Shown in pieces: positions 1 to 10,596 of a stretch of 64,000 bases of DNA (position 1 is its first letter; each line of letters opens with the position of its first letter). The stretch is from positions 124,001 through 188,000 of the forward strand of contig CANRGH010000001.1 in NCBI GenBank assembly GCA_947630135.1. Reading direction: 5' to 3'. Source of the stretch: an uncultured Monoglobus sp. (GTDB taxonomy: Bacteria; Bacillota; Clostridia; Monoglobales; Monoglobaceae). A model generated the notes under the pieces. That model did no database searches, was not told the DNA's origin, and saw only the letters and a program-made list of their open reading frames with translations. A program made the position numbers and the translations under genes.

Positions 1-624
1 CCATACTCTCTGCAGATAGCCCGCGTAGGTGTCGGCCGAGTCAAAGTTTATCGTGTAGGTCTCGGCGGCCGCGGACTCGGGATAGCAGGCGAAAACGTCG
101 ATCCTGTAGTCGTGCTGCGCGTTCATGTAGTAAATCACCGGATGCTCGCGCAGATACGCGGGATCGGAGTAATTCTGGAGCGAGGCGAACATTGAGCCGT
201 TTTTCATGTTGTGGCCGTAGATGACCGTGTTGATGTCGCTCATGTCCGGGTCGTTCAGCGCGTCCATGAATATCGCGCCCGATGAATTTTTCTGGTCGTT
301 ATACAGATGCTTGAGATAATAGGAATTATCATCGCTGCGGACGACCGGATAGTTTATCGGCGTTCCCGGGCTGTAAAGCCAGCCGACCGCCTCGGCGTTC
401 ATTTGGCTCAGCAGCTCGAAGTTAACGTCTATCGGAGCGCCGGGCTCACCGCCGGGGGCCGTGAAATCATCGGCCGCCGACAATGTTACCAGATTGAGCG
501 CCAGATCGGCGTACTCCTTTTCGCCCTGCTTATACTGATGCTGAATTCTTATGATCTGCGCGACCGACAAGGCGCAGGCCAGCGCGCAGAGGATCGCAAT
601 ACCTTTTAAAATTTTATTTTTCAT
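1..624 (-). CDS. srtB: Class B sortase, partial (C-terminus beyond window edge)
   Basis: Transpeptidase expected to cut a sorting signal and join the surface protein to the cell wall. The frame is open from the ATG at 622-624 (GGAGG-type site just upstream) to the window edge, giving 208 codons. Residues ~5-22 form an N-terminal membrane anchor. GWLYSPGTPINYPVV (81-95) and VIYGHNMKNGSMF (134-146) are typical of class B sortases, and H138 sits where the catalytic His is expected. The catalytic Cys and Arg lie outside the window. It follows the TPKTG-bearing adhesin by 13 bases in the same operon, so that adhesin is the likely substrate. The family call is firm; the substrate pairing is inferred from context. 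Confidence 0.9.
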   Translation of the reverse strand, partial: MKNKILKGIAILCALACALSVAQIIRIQHQYKQGEKEYADLALNLVTLSAADDFTAPGGEPGAPIDVNFELLSQMNAEAVGWLYSPGTPINYPVVRSDDNSYYLKHLYNDQKNSSGAIFMDALNDPDMSDINTVIYGHNMKNGSMFASLQNYSDPAYLREHPVIYYMNAQHDYRIDVFACYPESAAAETYTINFDSADTYAGYLQRVW

Positions 625-637
625 TATTGAACCCTCC

Positions 638-3600
638 TTAAGAACGCTGACCGTCTTTGCCGTCGTTTGATTTTTTGAAAGCCCATGCCGCTCCGAGAGC
701 CAGACTCATTGCCAGCATGATCCACAATCCCGTCCTGCTCTCGTCTCCGGTCTTCGGGGTCGCTCCCTGTGCCGGGCCGTTGACGTATCTGCCGTTGTTG
801 TAGGCATCGCCGTTTGTCGACGAAGAGTTGGTTCCGTCCTCGCTTGTCAGCGACGCGGGATTGTTGTAATCGTCGCCCTGGGTTCCGCTGCTTCCCTCGG
901 AATCATCGGGAGTTCCGGGACCTCCGGGGCCGCCCGGGCTGCCGGGCGTTACGCCTTCCGGAACGGGCGTCTCGGTGGGCGCCGGCGTTTCGGTCGGAAC
1001 CGGAGTGGGTGCCTCGGTCGGCGCCGGCGTCTCGGTAGGCGCGGGCGTCACTTCCGGAGTTGAAGCCGGAGTCGGAACGGGCGCGAAGGTCGGCGTTGTT
1101 CCGAACGAAGGCGTTCCCGAGATAAACGGCAGCGAAGGCCGTCTCGTCGGTGTCGGCGTAGGCGTCGGAGCTTCCGTTGCCACGGGTGTGGGCGTCGGAG
1201 CTTCCGTAACTACCGGAGTAGGCGTCGGTGCTTCCGTTACCACAGGCGTCGGGGTAGGCGCCTCGGTCGGCGGTGGCGGCGGTATATACGGCGTAGGCGT
1301 GGGTGCCTCTGTCACTACCGGAGTTGGCGTGGGAGCTTCTGTGACTACCGGAGTTGGTGTCGGAGCTTCCGTCACTACCGGTGTCGGCGTAGGTGCCTCT
1401 GTCACTACCGGAGTAGGCGTGGGAGCTTCCGTTACAACGGGCGTCGGTGTCGGTGCCTCGGTCGGCGGTGGCGGCGGTATATACGGCGTAGGCGTGGGTG
1501 CCTCTGTCACTACCGGTGTAGGTGTCGGTGCTTCCGTTACCACGGGTGTGGGTGTGGGAGCTTCTGTTACCACGGGTGTCGGCATGGGTGCCTCTGTCAC
1601 TACCGGCGTAGGTGTGGGTGCTTCCGTCACTACCGGCGTAGGTGTGGGTGCTTCCGTCACTACCGGTGTAGGTGTAGGTGCTTCCGTTACCACAGGTGTG
1701 GGTGTCGGAGCTTCGGTCGGCGGCGGTGGCGGCGGTATATAAGGTGTTGCCGTTGGCGTCGCCGTCGGTGTTGCTGTTGGCGTCGCTGTGGGTGTCGCCG
1801 TTGGTGTTGCCGTCGGTGTTGCCGTAGGTGTCGCCGTTGGTGTTGCTGTAGGTGTCACCGTAGGTGTCGCCGTTGGTGTTGCTGTAGGTGTTGCCGTAGG
1901 CGTCGCCGTTGGTGTTGCTGTAGGTGTCGCCGTTGGTGTTGCCGTCGGTGTTGCCGTTGGTGTTGCTGTAGGTGTTGCTGTTGGCGTCGCCGTTGGTGTT
2001 GCCGTTGGCGTTGCTGTAGGTGTCGCCGTTGGTGTTGCCGTCGGTGTTGCTGTTGGCGTTGCCGTTGGTGTTGCTGTTGGCGTAGGTGTCGGCGCTATAG
2101 TCGGTGTAGGCGGCGGTGGCGGCGGTATATAAGGTGTTGCCGTAGGCGTCGCCGTTGGTGTTGCCGTCGGTGTAGGCGTCGGCACAGCCGTCGGTGTTGG
2201 TGTCGGCACGGCCGTCGGTGTAGGCGTCGGCACTGCAGTCGGCGTAGGCGTAGGCACTGCCGTCGGTGTAGGCGTCGGCACTGCAGTCGGCGTAGGCGTA
2301 GGCACTGCCGTCGGTGTAGGTGTCGGCACTGCCGTCGGCGTAGGTGTAGGTACAGCCGTTGGCGTGGGCGTCGGCACTGCCGTCGGCGTAGGTGTCGGCA
2401 CGGGAGTCGGCGTTGGCTTCGATTTACTGTCGGTTACTATATTGCTCGGATTCTGACTGTAATAGAATACCGAGTTATCCGCGTCATAGAAAGGCTGACC
2501 GAATTTTTCGATTATCATGTCGATCATATTTTTGGCGTCGTTGCCGCGGAGCAGGAAGAAATACTTGGTGTCATCAAGCTCATAGCCGTCCGGAGCCTTG
2601 GTCTCGACATAATAGTAAAGCTGATCAATGCTCAGATTTCCCTTATTGTCGCCGTCTTCTCCCCAAACGATCTTGCCGTCGGCGCCGGTCGTTTTTTCGT
2701 CAACCTTGGTGGTTTTCATATCCTCAAGGCTCGTGCTGTTTTTAACATCAACAGAATAAAGCTGATATGTTGCGCCCTCAAGAGTCGAGCCATCCAAGTC
2801 GTCACCGTCAACCTTTGTGATGGTGAGCTTGTTGGTTATTCCCTCGGCCTCGGCGCTGCTTGATGTTACCTTGTAGGTCTTTTCAACCTGACTGGTATAG
2901 CTGTAGGAACCTTTAAGCTTGGCGCTGTTGAGAACAGTCATATCCCGGCCGATCTCTCCGACAATGCCGACAGTGTATTTAACGACCAAATGCTTCTGAT
3001 CGGGCAATGTGAGTTTAAGCTGTCTGGTTGCGCTGTTGTATGAGGCCTTATACTGATCGGTGGCAAGTGGCGTCTCATTGCCATAAGCGTCTGCCTCGTA
3101 AACCTTTACGCCGGTGACGTCGCCTCTGTTGAGGATAACGTCCTTCGGCATAATGTCCGTAAGCTCAATGGTCGCGGATCCCGGATCAAGATCATATTCA
3201 AATTTGTTTACATGTATCGTGTATTTAATGCCGTATGTCGCTGACTCGTTGTTGTCGATCGCGGCGGCGGATTTTTCAAGATTTTTCTGAATTACATGCT
3301 CCGTCGCCTCGCTGCTTTCAATGCTCTCGCCGCTCTCATTAAAGGCCTCGGCGTAGTTTACTATTTCCTTTTCCTGCCAATCAATTCCGAGAGCGTCCAG
3401 AGGAATTGTTGTGTTATACTGGATAATATATCCTTCCTTATGAACATTCGGTATCACAAAACGCATTCCCTTTTGCGTTCCGTCATCGTTATACTGTACT
3501 ATTTCATCGTTATTAAACGCGCCGCCTACTTCCTGCCAGTTCTTATGATATAAACGAGCAGTCCACGGGGCAAATTCCATTCCCGGAGTTTTGAACGTAT

Positions 3601-5581
3601 CAATGATCTCAATATCCTGGCCTTCGTAATCAATATCCTCGGCTTCATTAAAATGTATTTCCCAAGTTATGGTATATCTGCGATTATACTCGTCCCAATT
3701 GACATATGCCGACTTCTTTTCAAGTATTCTCCTTTTGTCGCATCTCCATTCGGCGTCATCGGATGCGCTGCCGCCGTCATAGGACACAGTTGCGCTGTTT
3801 TTAAACACCATAATATCATTTGATCCGTTATAGTATTCGGGATCAACATACGTTTTGTAAGTGATCACAATATCGCCGGATTTGCCGCTGAAATCCGCGT
3901 AATCACCGATAAACTTCACATAAAACTTACGATTGGCGTCATTATATTCATAATTCGGCTCATAAAATTCTAATGTATAATCTTTGTCTTTTTCAAGCTT
4001 TGTCACGGAACCGCCGTTTACAAGCTTGACTTCGATAGAGTCTTCTGTATATTCCCACGGGAAATTCCAGTGCCACGGGTCGTCGTAAGCGTTTTCATGA
4101 CTATCGGTTATGGTGACATTGGTCTTTCCGGCGAGGTCCGCGGCTGGAACTTTGATCTCCCATTCGCCCGTACCGTCTTTTCTGTTTCCGCCGAGACTGT
4201 TCTTTTCAATTTTCGGTTTATCTTCGCCCGGGCCGGGATCTTTTCCGACCGTCGCGTCGGAGCTGTCATGATAATCATATTCGGGATAGTCGATATCGGC
4301 GCTGTTTTTATACTGCTCTGCCGACGCGGGATCGTTGACCCTTGTCACTATCTCAAAAACATAGTGGCTGTAATCATCCGTGTCGGGGAAGGTATATGTA
4401 AACTTGCCGTCCTGCATATGAGAATAAACGTCCATGCCGGAGCTTGAGCCCGTGTCCTTGTTGGTCAAGGTCACATACTCGATCGTGAGGCCATCGGGAA
4501 GATTATCCGTGACGGTGGCGCCCTTAAGGTTTGCTCTTACGTTCAGCCAGTTGTCGGCGTTAACGTCTATCGTCCACTTGATCGTTCCGGACGCCTCGTC
4601 ATAGGAGCCGGCCTTCTGAAATCCCGGCGTTACCCACTGGGGGCCGTCGTTGCTTGAGTCGCCCGCGTCATCTCCTTCGATTGTCCAGTGCGCGACGTTT
4701 TTATTATCGCCGGTCGCAAGGAACGGGTCGTTAAGCTTTACTCTGTATCTGATCGAATACGGAATGCCGGCCTTGACGTCGCCTATGAACACGTCGGCGC
4801 TTTGGCCGTTTATTTTTGTCTCAAGCTGGAGAATATCATTCGGGTTGAGTGTCGCGTCGCCCCAGTTGGCCCAGCCCGACTTCATTTCAAACTTGGTATC
4901 GGGCAGGAAGCTCAGATTGCTTCCGAGCACGTCCGAAAGCTTCACGTTCTTATAATTGGCGTCGGGTGTGAACTCAATGGTATAAACGATCTCACCGGTT
5001 TTCGGATCCATGCTGAAATTTTTTGTGCTTTGGATCTTGTCATCAAACGTTACTGTGAAAAATTCGCCGCTGCCCGGGAACTCAAAGCTGCCATCGTTAT
5101 GATTTTCGGTATATGATTTGTCGAACTTCATTGTGCAGTTAAACGTTCCGTGAATATCCTGGTTATTCTTCACAAAATCGTCATAGAAACGGAAATAAAC
5201 CGCGCCCTCGTTAAACTCATAAACACCGATCGCCTCGTTGGTTCCGGGCGCGGTGATTATGCCGCCGTCGCCAAGCTCGGCAATATCAATGCCTTCGGGC
5301 AGATTATAAACAAGTATATCGCCCGGCTCGATATTGTTGTTCTGTATCTCATACTCAAAATGAAGCTTGAACTGCTGGTCGCGGCCGACGGGCATCTGAA
5401 GCGGATTGCCGTCCGGGTCCGTAACAGTCGTCTGCATGCTTCCGGGCACGCAGACATCCTCAAAGTTCCAGACCGTCATGGCCCTGCCCGCGACCGGCAC
5501 CACCGCGATAAGCGTGGCGATAAGCGCCGCGCACAGTATAAGGGCTATGGGTCTTTTGTTTTTAACACAGCTTGAAGTCAA
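638..5581 (-). CDS. Giant cell-wall-anchored adhesin with Pro/Thr-rich stalk and TPKTG sorting signal
   Basis: Surface protein of 1647 residues if started at the TTG (5579-5581), which lies 6 bases after an AGGTGGAG site. A GTG at 5591-5593 would add four residues but falls inside that site. Order: signal peptide (~1-35); about 900 residues of Tyr/Asp/Asn-rich beta domains of adhesin type, where DUF11/isopeptide-like repeats are likely; a SpaA/Cna-B-like domain (~925-1050) with a TITKVDG lysine strand and a [13 protein letters not shown]-box; about 495 residues of Pro/Thr/Ala repeats; then TPKTGDES (motif 1608-1612), a membrane helix and a KK...RS tail. The (S/P)PxTG-like motif resembles substrates of Clostridioides difficile sortase B. 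It probably projects an adhesive head on a long, rigid, wall-spanning stalk. Ligand unknown. Confidence 0.88.
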   Translation of the reverse strand: MTSSCVKNKRPIALILCAALIATLIAVVPVAGRAMTVWNFEDVCVPGSMQTTVTDPDGNPLQMPVGRDQQFKLHFEYEIQNNNIEPGDILVYNLPEGIDIAELGDGGIITAPGTNEAIGVYEFNEGAVYFRFYDDFVKNNQDIHGTFNCTMKFDKSYTENHNDGSFEFPGSGEFFTVTFDDKIQSTKNFSMDPKTGEIVYTIEFTPDANYKNVKLSDVLGSNLSFLPDTKFEMKSGWANWGDATLNPNDILQLETKINGQSADVFIGDVKAGIPYSIRYRVKLNDPFLATGDNKNVAHWTIEGDDAGDSSNDGPQWVTPGFQKAGSYDEASGTIKWTIDVNADNWLNVRANLKGATVTDNLPDGLTIEYVTLTNKDTGSSSGMDVYSHMQDGKFTYTFPDTDDYSHYVFEIVTRVNDPASAEQYKNSADIDYPEYDYHDSSDATVGKDPGPGEDKPKIEKNSLGGNRKDGTGEWEIKVPAADLAGKTNVTITDSHENAYDDPWHWNFPWEYTEDSIEVKLVNGGSVTKLEKDKDYTLEFYEPNYEYNDANRKFYVKFIGDYADFSGKSGDIVITYKTYVDPEYYNGSNDIMVFKNSATVSYDGGSASDDAEWRCDKRRILEKKSAYVNWDEYNRRYTITWEIHFNEAEDIDYEGQDIEIIDTFKTPGMEFAPWTARLYHKNWQEVGGAFNNDEIVQYNDDGTQKGMRFVIPNVHKEGYIIQYNTTIPLDALGIDWQEKEIVNYAEAFNESGESIESSEATEHVIQKNLEKSAAAIDNNESATYGIKYTIHVNKFEYDLDPGSATIELTDIMPKDVILNRGDVTGVKVYEADAYGNETPLATDQYKASYNSATRQLKLTLPDQKHLVVKYTVGIVGEIGRDMTVLNSAKLKGSYSYTSQVEKTYKVTSSSAEAEGITNKLTITKVDGDDLDGSTLEGATYQLYSVDVKNSTSLEDMKTTKVDEKTTGADGKIVWGEDGDNKGNLSIDQLYYYVETKAPDGYELDDTKYFFLLRGNDAKNMIDMIIEKFGQPFYDADNSVFYYSQNPSNIVTDSKSKPTPTPVPTPTPTAVPTPTPTAVPTPTPTAVPTPTPTAVPTPTPTAVPTPTPTAVPTPTPTAVPTPTPTAVPTPTPTAVPTPTPTATPTATPTATPYIPPPPPPTPTIAPTPTPTATPTATPTATPTATPTATPTATPTATPTATPTATPTATPTATPTATPTATPTATPTATPTATPTATPTATPTVTPTATPTATPTATPTATPTATPTATPTATPTATPTATPYIPPPPPPTEAPTPTPVVTEAPTPTPVVTEAPTPTPVVTEAPTPTPVVTEAPMPTPVVTEAPTPTPVVTEAPTPTPVVTEAPTPTPYIPPPPPTEAPTPTPVVTEAPTPTPVVTEAPTPTPVVTEAPTPTPVVTEAPTPTPVVTEAPTPTPYIPPPPPTEAPTPTPVVTEAPTPTPVVTEAPTPTPVATEAPTPTPTPTRRPSLPFISGTPSFGTTPTFAPVPTPASTPEVTPAPTETPAPTEAPTPVPTETPAPTETPVPEGVTPGSPGGPGGPGTPDDSEGSSGTQGDDYNNPASLTSEDGTNSSSTNGDAYNNGRYVNGPAQGATPKTGDESRTGLWIMLAMSLALGAAWAFKKSNDGKDGQRS
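1150..1735. repeat. 30-bp tandem repeat array coding [10 protein letters not shown] units
   Basis: Direct in-frame tandem repeats inside the adhesin stalk. Units of about 30 bp code [10 protein letters not shown], with PYIPPPPP spacers near 1270-1295, 1465-1485 and 1715-1742. Units differ at third codon positions, so the protein repeat is better kept than the DNA repeat. Copy number probably varies between strains. Confidence 0.9.
1742..2165. repeat. 12-bp tandem repeat array coding ATPT units
   Basis: About 30 units of 12 bp coding ATPT, broken once by a PYIPPPPPP segment near 2105-2132. It lies between the 30-bp and 24-bp arrays of the same stalk. The unit is short and contiguous, so slipped-strand length change is likely; all units keep frame. 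Confidence 0.88.
2166..2420. repeat. 24-bp tandem repeat array coding TPTPTAVP units
   Basis: Third in-frame repeat array of the adhesin stalk, nearest the folded head: about ten 24-bp units coding TPTPTAVP. It begins right after the SpaA-like domain. Confidence 0.88.
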
Positions 5582-5722
5582 AACATTCTCCACCTTTCAA
5601 ATTAGCAATTGAATTTTACGGACTTATCACCGCTGAAAATTATCAGCTCGATTTTCCGTAATGTGATTATCAATAACGCACAAATATATAAATTGCACGA
5701 TTTTAACAAACGCTATGAGGCA

Positions 5723-5751
5723 ATTATACAACTTTTTTACATATTTGTCAA
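5723..5751 (-). promoter_or_regulatory. Sigma-A promoter of the adhesin-sortase operon
   Basis: On the minus strand, TTGACA (5751-5746), a 17-bp spacer and TATAAT (5728-5723): a full consensus match. It leaves a leader of about 135 bases before the adhesin start. The rest of the 5594-5941 gap is AT-rich and holds only this promoter and the divergent murJ promoter. Confidence 0.85.
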
Positions 5752-5874
5752 TGTTTTTTTGGAATTTATTTTAAGGTTTTTTTAAGAGAAATGTAATATT
5801 CCGGCAATTCGCGGCCGCTGCCGCGATCGCTGGCGAAACGGGCGAAACGGACGAAGCGGATTTGCGGCGGGCGC

Positions 5875-5903
5875 TTGACTTTGCTTTATTTTTGGTATAT
5901 AAT
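5875..5903 (+). promoter_or_regulatory. Sigma-A promoter of the murJ operon
   Basis: TTGACT (5875-5880), 17-bp spacer, TATAAT (5898-5903), about 38 bases before the murJ ATG. It diverges from the adhesin promoter. Confidence 0.85.
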
Positions 5904-5941
5904 GTTGATAAATTTATTACCGAAATTTTGGGAGATATGAT

Positions 5942-7516
5942 ATGGCTGACAAAAAGAGCGGAAAGGCGGTTCGGTCGATCGGCATAATGGCCGTGCTGAT
6001 CCTGCTTGCGAAGTTCATGGGACTGCTGCGCGAGATGCTTATCGCGGGGATATACGGTCAGGGCTACGCAAGTGATGTGATCAACAGCGCGACGCAGATA
6101 CCGCTGCTGTTTTTTGATATGGTGCTCGGGGTCGCGATCCTGTCGACCTTTGTGCCGATATATAACAAAAATCTTGAGCAAAAGGGCCGCAAGGCGGCCG
6201 ACGCCTTCGCCAACAACTTCATAACGGTCGTCGGCTCCGCGGCGGTGCTCGCGGCGATTCTGGGCTCGGCCTTCGCCGCCCCGATCGTGCGCCTTATGGT
6301 GCCCGGCTATGCCGACGTTCCCGGCAAGGTCGAGGAGACGGCGAGACTGCTCCGCATCCTGTTCCCGTCGATCGCGTTCACCGCGGTCGCGTATGTGGTT
6401 GTGGGAATACTCCAGTCTCACGGCGAGTTCACGATCCCCTCGCTTATCAGCGTGGTCTCAAACGGAGTGATGATCGCCTACCTTATTATATTCGGCGACA
6501 AAATGGGGCTCACGGGCGTGGCTATCTCGATGCTTATCGCGTGGGCGCTTCAGCTCTTTTTCCAAATTCCGTGGCTGCTCAAAACAGGCTACCGCTACAG
6601 GCCCCGCATGAATTTCAGCGACGGGACCATGAAGGAAGTTGCGCTTCTTGCTCTGCCCGTGCTGATAAGCTCGTGGGTGCAGCCGCTTTGCAACGTTATC
6701 AACATGTCGTTCGGCTCGGGCCTCGGCGACGGCGCTGTGTCGGCACTGGGCTGGGCCAACAAGATATATATTATCATGGTCGGCGTTTTCGCCTACGCGA
6801 TAACCAACTTCATATTCCCGAGGCTGTCACGCCTCAGCGCGGGCGACAACGACTCGGCGTTCGCCGAGACGACGCGGACGTCGGTGGGCTGGATAATATT
6901 CATAATCACGATAATATCCGCGCTGTTTCTGGCGCTCAGCGGCCCGATCATCAAGGTCGTGTTCGAGCGCGGCGCGTTCACGGCGGACAATACCAAGATC
7001 ACCGCCTCGGCACTGTTTTTCTATTCCTTCGGAATGGTGGGATATTCCATTTGTGAGGTACTCAACAAGAGCTTTTACGCGATCCGCGACGGCAGGACGC
7101 CAATGTTCACCTCTATCTTCGGAGTGGCGGTCAATATCGGCTGCGCGGCGCTGTTCGTGCTCGGTCTGGGCCTCGGCATAAACGGCCTCGCTCTGGCAAG
7201 CGCCATAAGTTCCACCGCTATCGCGCTCGCGCTGCTCGTTATGATTAACCGCAGGAGGGCGGGAGTCATAACGCGGGAATTTGTCATCAACACGGTTAAG
7301 ACGCTGATCTGCGGAGCCGCGGCGTTTATCGCGGCAAAGCTTATATATATCCCGGCGGACATGCTGCCCGGCTCGGGCATGATAATCACGCTCGTTAAGC
7401 TGTGCGCCGCCGCGCTGCCCGCATGCGTTGTGTACGCGGCTCTGGCGTGGGTTTTCGGCGTCAGCGAGTTTAAGGCCGCGCTGGGATTTTTGAAAAAAAC
7501 AAATGATGAGACATAA
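5942..7516 (+). CDS. murJ: Lipid II flippase MurJ
   Basis: Member of the MOP exporter superfamily that moves lipid-linked peptidoglycan precursor across the cytoplasmic membrane. The 524 residues are hydrophobic throughout, with about 14 predicted helices and the N-terminal GLLRE motif (R30) typical of MviN/MurJ. Length matches the family. GGGAGA lies ahead of the ATG. It opens a + strand operon with polymerase, glycosyltransferase and two DUF4330 genes, so it could instead serve a teichuronic-type or capsular polymer. The MurJ family call is firm; the exact cargo in this organism is not shown. Confidence 0.9.
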   Translation: MADKKSGKAVRSIGIMAVLILLAKFMGLLREMLIAGIYGQGYASDVINSATQIPLLFFDMVLGVAILSTFVPIYNKNLEQKGRKAADAFANNFITVVGSAAVLAAILGSAFAAPIVRLMVPGYADVPGKVEETARLLRILFPSIAFTAVAYVVVGILQSHGEFTIPSLISVVSNGVMIAYLIIFGDKMGLTGVAISMLIAWALQLFFQIPWLLKTGYRYRPRMNFSDGTMKEVALLALPVLISSWVQPLCNVINMSFGSGLGDGAVSALGWANKIYIIMVGVFAYAITNFIFPRLSRLSAGDNDSAFAETTRTSVGWIIFIITIISALFLALSGPIIKVVFERGAFTADNTKITASALFFYSFGMVGYSICEVLNKSFYAIRDGRTPMFTSIFGVAVNIGCAALFVLGLGLGINGLALASAISSTAIALALLVMINRRRAGVITREFVINTVKTLICGAAAFIAAKLIYIPADMLPGSGMIITLVKLCAAALPACVVYAALAWVFGVSEFKAALGFLKKTNDET

Positions 7517-7561
7517 CCCCCAAAGGGGCGAGGCTATATAATACGGAAAGGACGATAATAT

Positions 7562-9454
7562 ATGAACGAAATGGGATATTTTCAAGCCGCGTGGATGTAT
7601 GTCTGGGGCCTGATAAAGCAAAGCTTCGTCTATAAGCTGCTGAGAAAGGTTTATGACGGCATTTCCGGCGCGTGGCAGCGCGGGCTCATAACCAACTTCT
7701 TCAGGCGCGAGCATTTTTCGCCCGAAGCCCTCGGCTCGAGCGTCGCGGGGCGCCTCTTCGCAAAACCGTTCGGGCTTTTGGAGGAGCTTGGCCGCAAGGC
7801 GGGCGCGGTTATCGAAAACAAGATAGCCGGCAGCATAGTCGTGAGACTCGCGAACATCTATCTTCACAACCTGCTGGCGCTGAACACGCGGTTCATAGGC
7901 GGCCTGACGCTGTTCGCGGCCCTGGGCGCCGCGGCCGCGGGCATAATCGCGGGCGCGGGAATTAACCTTGCCTTGTGCGTTATCGCGGTGGCGGGCGCGC
8001 TTATCATGCTGACCGACTACAACCTCACGCCGTATCTGAAGGGCTCGTGGATAATGAAGATATTCACGCATCTTACCGGCATTGAGCCCGATTTCAACAA
8101 GGTTTTCAATCAAAGATACACCAAGCAGCCCTCGAGGCTGTGGCTCGCTGTCATTCTGGGCGCGGCCGCCGGCCTCTCGGCGTATCTCAGCCCTCTGCTG
8201 CCGCTGCTGATCATTGGCGGGCTGTTCGGGCTGTTCACGGTGCTCCGCGCGCCGCTCGCGGGTGTTTATTTCACGATATTCTTAGCTCCGCTCGCGCCAA
8301 CCATGGTCATGGTCGGCCTGTCGCTGCTCAGCCTGTTCTCGCTCGTGATCAAGGGAGTCTGCGACAGAAAGTTCCGCTGGCGGTTTGACGGCATGGGATT
8401 TCTCATTCTCGGCATGCTCGCCATTTATCTTATCGCGAGCATATTCTCGTTCGCGCAGCTTAACAGCCTCAGCATTTTCCTCGTTTATATGTCGTTTATG
8501 CTGTTCTATTTCGTCGTTATCAACACGGTCAGAACGCGCAAACAATTGTTTGACGCGCTGGCGCTGTTCGTTCTGTCAGGTGCGCTCGTCTGCCTCTACG
8601 GCGTGGCGCAGTACGTTTTCGGCTGGGACACGGCCTCGGCATGGATGGATGAGGAAATGTTCACCGACATAAAAATGAGAGTCTATTCGACGCTTGAGAA
8701 CCCCAACGTTCTGGGCGAATACATACTTCTGGTTATCCCGGTCTGCGTCGGCCTTGTGTGGGAGCGCTCCAAAAAGCTCTCTAAGGCGCTGTACGTCGCC
8801 CTGGCGGGTCTGATGTTCCTGACGCTGATCCTCACGTTCTCGCGCGGATGCTGGATAGGCTTTATAATCGTGGCGGGAGTTTATGTGACGTTTGTCTGCG
8901 GCAAGCTTTGGGGACTGGCGCTGATCGCCCTGCCCTTTGTGCCGATGCTCATACCCGAGAGCATAATCAACCGTTTTGTCAGCGTGGGCGACATGACCGA
9001 CTCGTCCACCTCCTACAGAGTTTACATATGGTTCGGAACATTCGGAATGCTCAAGGATTTCTGGGCCTCGGGCATAGGCCCCGGAACGCAGGCGTTCAAG
9101 TCGGTTTATCCGTTCTATTCTTACAGCGGAATTGTCGCGCCCCACTCGCACAACATGTTTTTGCAGGTTTTCGTCGAGTCGGGCATTGTCGGAATTTCGA
9201 TATTCCTCATTCTGCTGTTTATGTTCTTTAAGAAAATGATCGGCGGTTATCAATGCACCTCCGGAAAGGGCAGCAAGCTCGGCGCGATGATCGTGGCTAT
9301 TGCCGCGGGCGTTCTGGGCTTCTGCGTTCAGGGAATGTTTGACAACTGCTTCTATAATTACAGAGTTTTCCTCATCTTCTGGTACGTGCTGGCGCTCGGA
9401 ATGGCGGCGGTCTATATCGCAAGAGATGAGCAAAAGGCGGTGAAAAAAGCTTGA
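7562..9454 (+). CDS. O-antigen ligase / polymerase family membrane protein
   Basis: Wzy/WaaL-type integral membrane protein of 630 residues. It has an N-terminal soluble segment (~1-95) with amphipathic helices, then about 12 helices. The large extracytoplasmic loop (~480-540) carries SSTSYRVYIWFGTFGMLKDF and a GIGPGTQAF...HSHNMFLQ stretch, the loop pattern of the PF04932 ligase domain. It probably polymerises or transfers a surface polysaccharide outside the membrane. It lies 45 bases after murJ, and its stop overlaps the next gene's TTG start (TTGA), so the two are translationally coupled. The long N-terminal extension is unusual for the family. Confidence 0.85.
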   Translation: MNEMGYFQAAWMYVWGLIKQSFVYKLLRKVYDGISGAWQRGLITNFFRREHFSPEALGSSVAGRLFAKPFGLLEELGRKAGAVIENKIAGSIVVRLANIYLHNLLALNTRFIGGLTLFAALGAAAAGIIAGAGINLALCVIAVAGALIMLTDYNLTPYLKGSWIMKIFTHLTGIEPDFNKVFNQRYTKQPSRLWLAVILGAAAGLSAYLSPLLPLLIIGGLFGLFTVLRAPLAGVYFTIFLAPLAPTMVMVGLSLLSLFSLVIKGVCDRKFRWRFDGMGFLILGMLAIYLIASIFSFAQLNSLSIFLVYMSFMLFYFVVINTVRTRKQLFDALALFVLSGALVCLYGVAQYVFGWDTASAWMDEEMFTDIKMRVYSTLENPNVLGEYILLVIPVCVGLVWERSKKLSKALYVALAGLMFLTLILTFSRGCWIGFIIVAGVYVTFVCGKLWGLALIALPFVPMLIPESIINRFVSVGDMTDSSTSYRVYIWFGTFGMLKDFWASGIGPGTQAFKSVYPFYSYSGIVAPHSHNMFLQVFVESGIVGISIFLILLFMFFKKMIGGYQCTSGKGSKLGAMIVAIAAGVLGFCVQGMFDNCFYNYRVFLIFWYVLALGMAAVYIARDEQKAVKKA

Positions 9455-10596
9455 TAAAGGTTTTGGAAGTGTCGTCGGACTCAAATATCGGCGGCGCAGG
9501 AAAGTGTATCGTCACCTTCCTTAAATATTTCGACCGCAGCAAATTTGACGTTGAGGCCGTGGTTCCGGTCGGCTCGCTGCTCATACCCGAGATCAGGGCC
9601 CTCGGCATCAAGACGCGCGAGCTTGAACACTTAGCGGAAAAGTCGCTTGACATGAAAGCCGTCGGGCTGCTTAAAAAGCTGTTTAAGGAGCTCAGGCCCG
9701 ACATCGTGCACACCCACGGCTGCATGTCGGCGAGGATCGCCGCGAAAATGTGCGGCATAAAGGTCGTCTACACGCGGCACAGCGTGTTTGAGCCGTCAAA
9801 GCAGCTGTCGAGTGGGCCCGGGAAGATAATAAACGGCGCTGTGAACAGCATGACCGCAGACAGGATAATCGCGGTGGCCGAGGCGGCCAAGGATAATCTG
9901 ACCGCAACCGGGGTTCCCGAAAAAAAGATCGAGGTCATCTTAAACGGAGTCGAGCCGCTGAAGCCCCTGTCCGACAGGGACAGAATACGCGCCTCAATGG
10001 GGATAGCGCCCGACGAGAAGGCGGTCGCGATCATCGCGAGGCTGACCGAGGTCAAGGGGCACAAATATTTTGTCGAGGCAGCAAGGCTGCTGCGCGACAG
10101 GGGCGTCCGCGCGAAGTTCCTGATCGCGGGCGCGGGAGACACCGAGGATGCGATCAAGCGGCAGATCAAGGACGAAAGTCTTGAGGATTATGTGAAGTTC
10201 CTCGGCTTTCTCACCGATGTTGAGCCGCTGATGAACGCCATGGACATTCAGGCAAACTGCTCGTTCGGCACCGAGGCCACAAGCCTCTCGCTGCTCCAGG
10301 GAATGAGCCTCGGAAAGCCCGCGGTCGTCACCGACTTCGGCGGGAATCCGGGCGTCATCAAAAACGGCGAGAACGGATTTCTGGTTCCGATAAAGGACCC
10401 GAAGGCCATGGCCGACAAGCTTGAGACGCTGATGAGCGACAAGCCGCTTTATGAAAAAATGAAAAATAAAAGCCTTGAGATATACAAAAACAGCTTCACG
10501 GCGGAAGTCAACACAAGGAATATAGAAAACGTTTACCGATCGTTGATCGAAAATAAACAGGAACGGGGGAATATTAATAATGAAAGCAAAGTTTAA
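9451..10596 (+). CDS. GT4-family glycosyltransferase
   Basis: Cytoplasmic GT-B transferase of 381 residues that adds a sugar to a lipid-linked glycan. The N-terminal acceptor domain starts with a Rossmann strand and glycine turn (DSNIGGAGK, ~10-18); HTHGCMSARIAAKM lies near 90. The C-terminal nucleotide-sugar domain has IIARLTEVKGHKYF (~195) and a late FGTEATSLSLLQG motif. The usual EX7E pair reads E275...Q283 here, a conservative change at the second position. The start is TTG at 9451, which overlaps the previous stop. It belongs to the murJ polysaccharide operon. Donor and acceptor sugars are unknown. Confidence 0.88.
   Translation: MIKVLEVSSDSNIGGAGKCIVTFLKYFDRSKFDVEAVVPVGSLLIPEIRALGIKTRELEHLAEKSLDMKAVGLLKKLFKELRPDIVHTHGCMSARIAAKMCGIKVVYTRHSVFEPSKQLSSGPGKIINGAVNSMTADRIIAVAEAAKDNLTATGVPEKKIEVILNGVEPLKPLSDRDRIRASMGIAPDEKAVAIIARLTEVKGHKYFVEAARLLRDRGVRAKFLIAGAGDTEDAIKRQIKDESLEDYVKFLGFLTDVEPLMNAMDIQANCSFGTEATSLSLLQGMSLGKPAVVTDFGGNPGVIKNGENGFLVPIKDPKAMADKLETLMSDKPLYEKMKNKSLEIYKNSFTAEVNTRNIENVYRSLIENKQERGNINNESKV

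Noticed and set aside
1150-1735. CRISPR array
   Set aside because: The 30-bp units are contiguous and in frame, with no unique spacers, and code part of the adhesin.
975-2132. Plus-strand Gly/Val-rich open frames opposite the adhesin stalk
   Set aside because: Mirror image of the Pro/Thr repeats; any GC-rich 12- to 30-bp repeat in multiples of three is open on both strands. No ribosome site.
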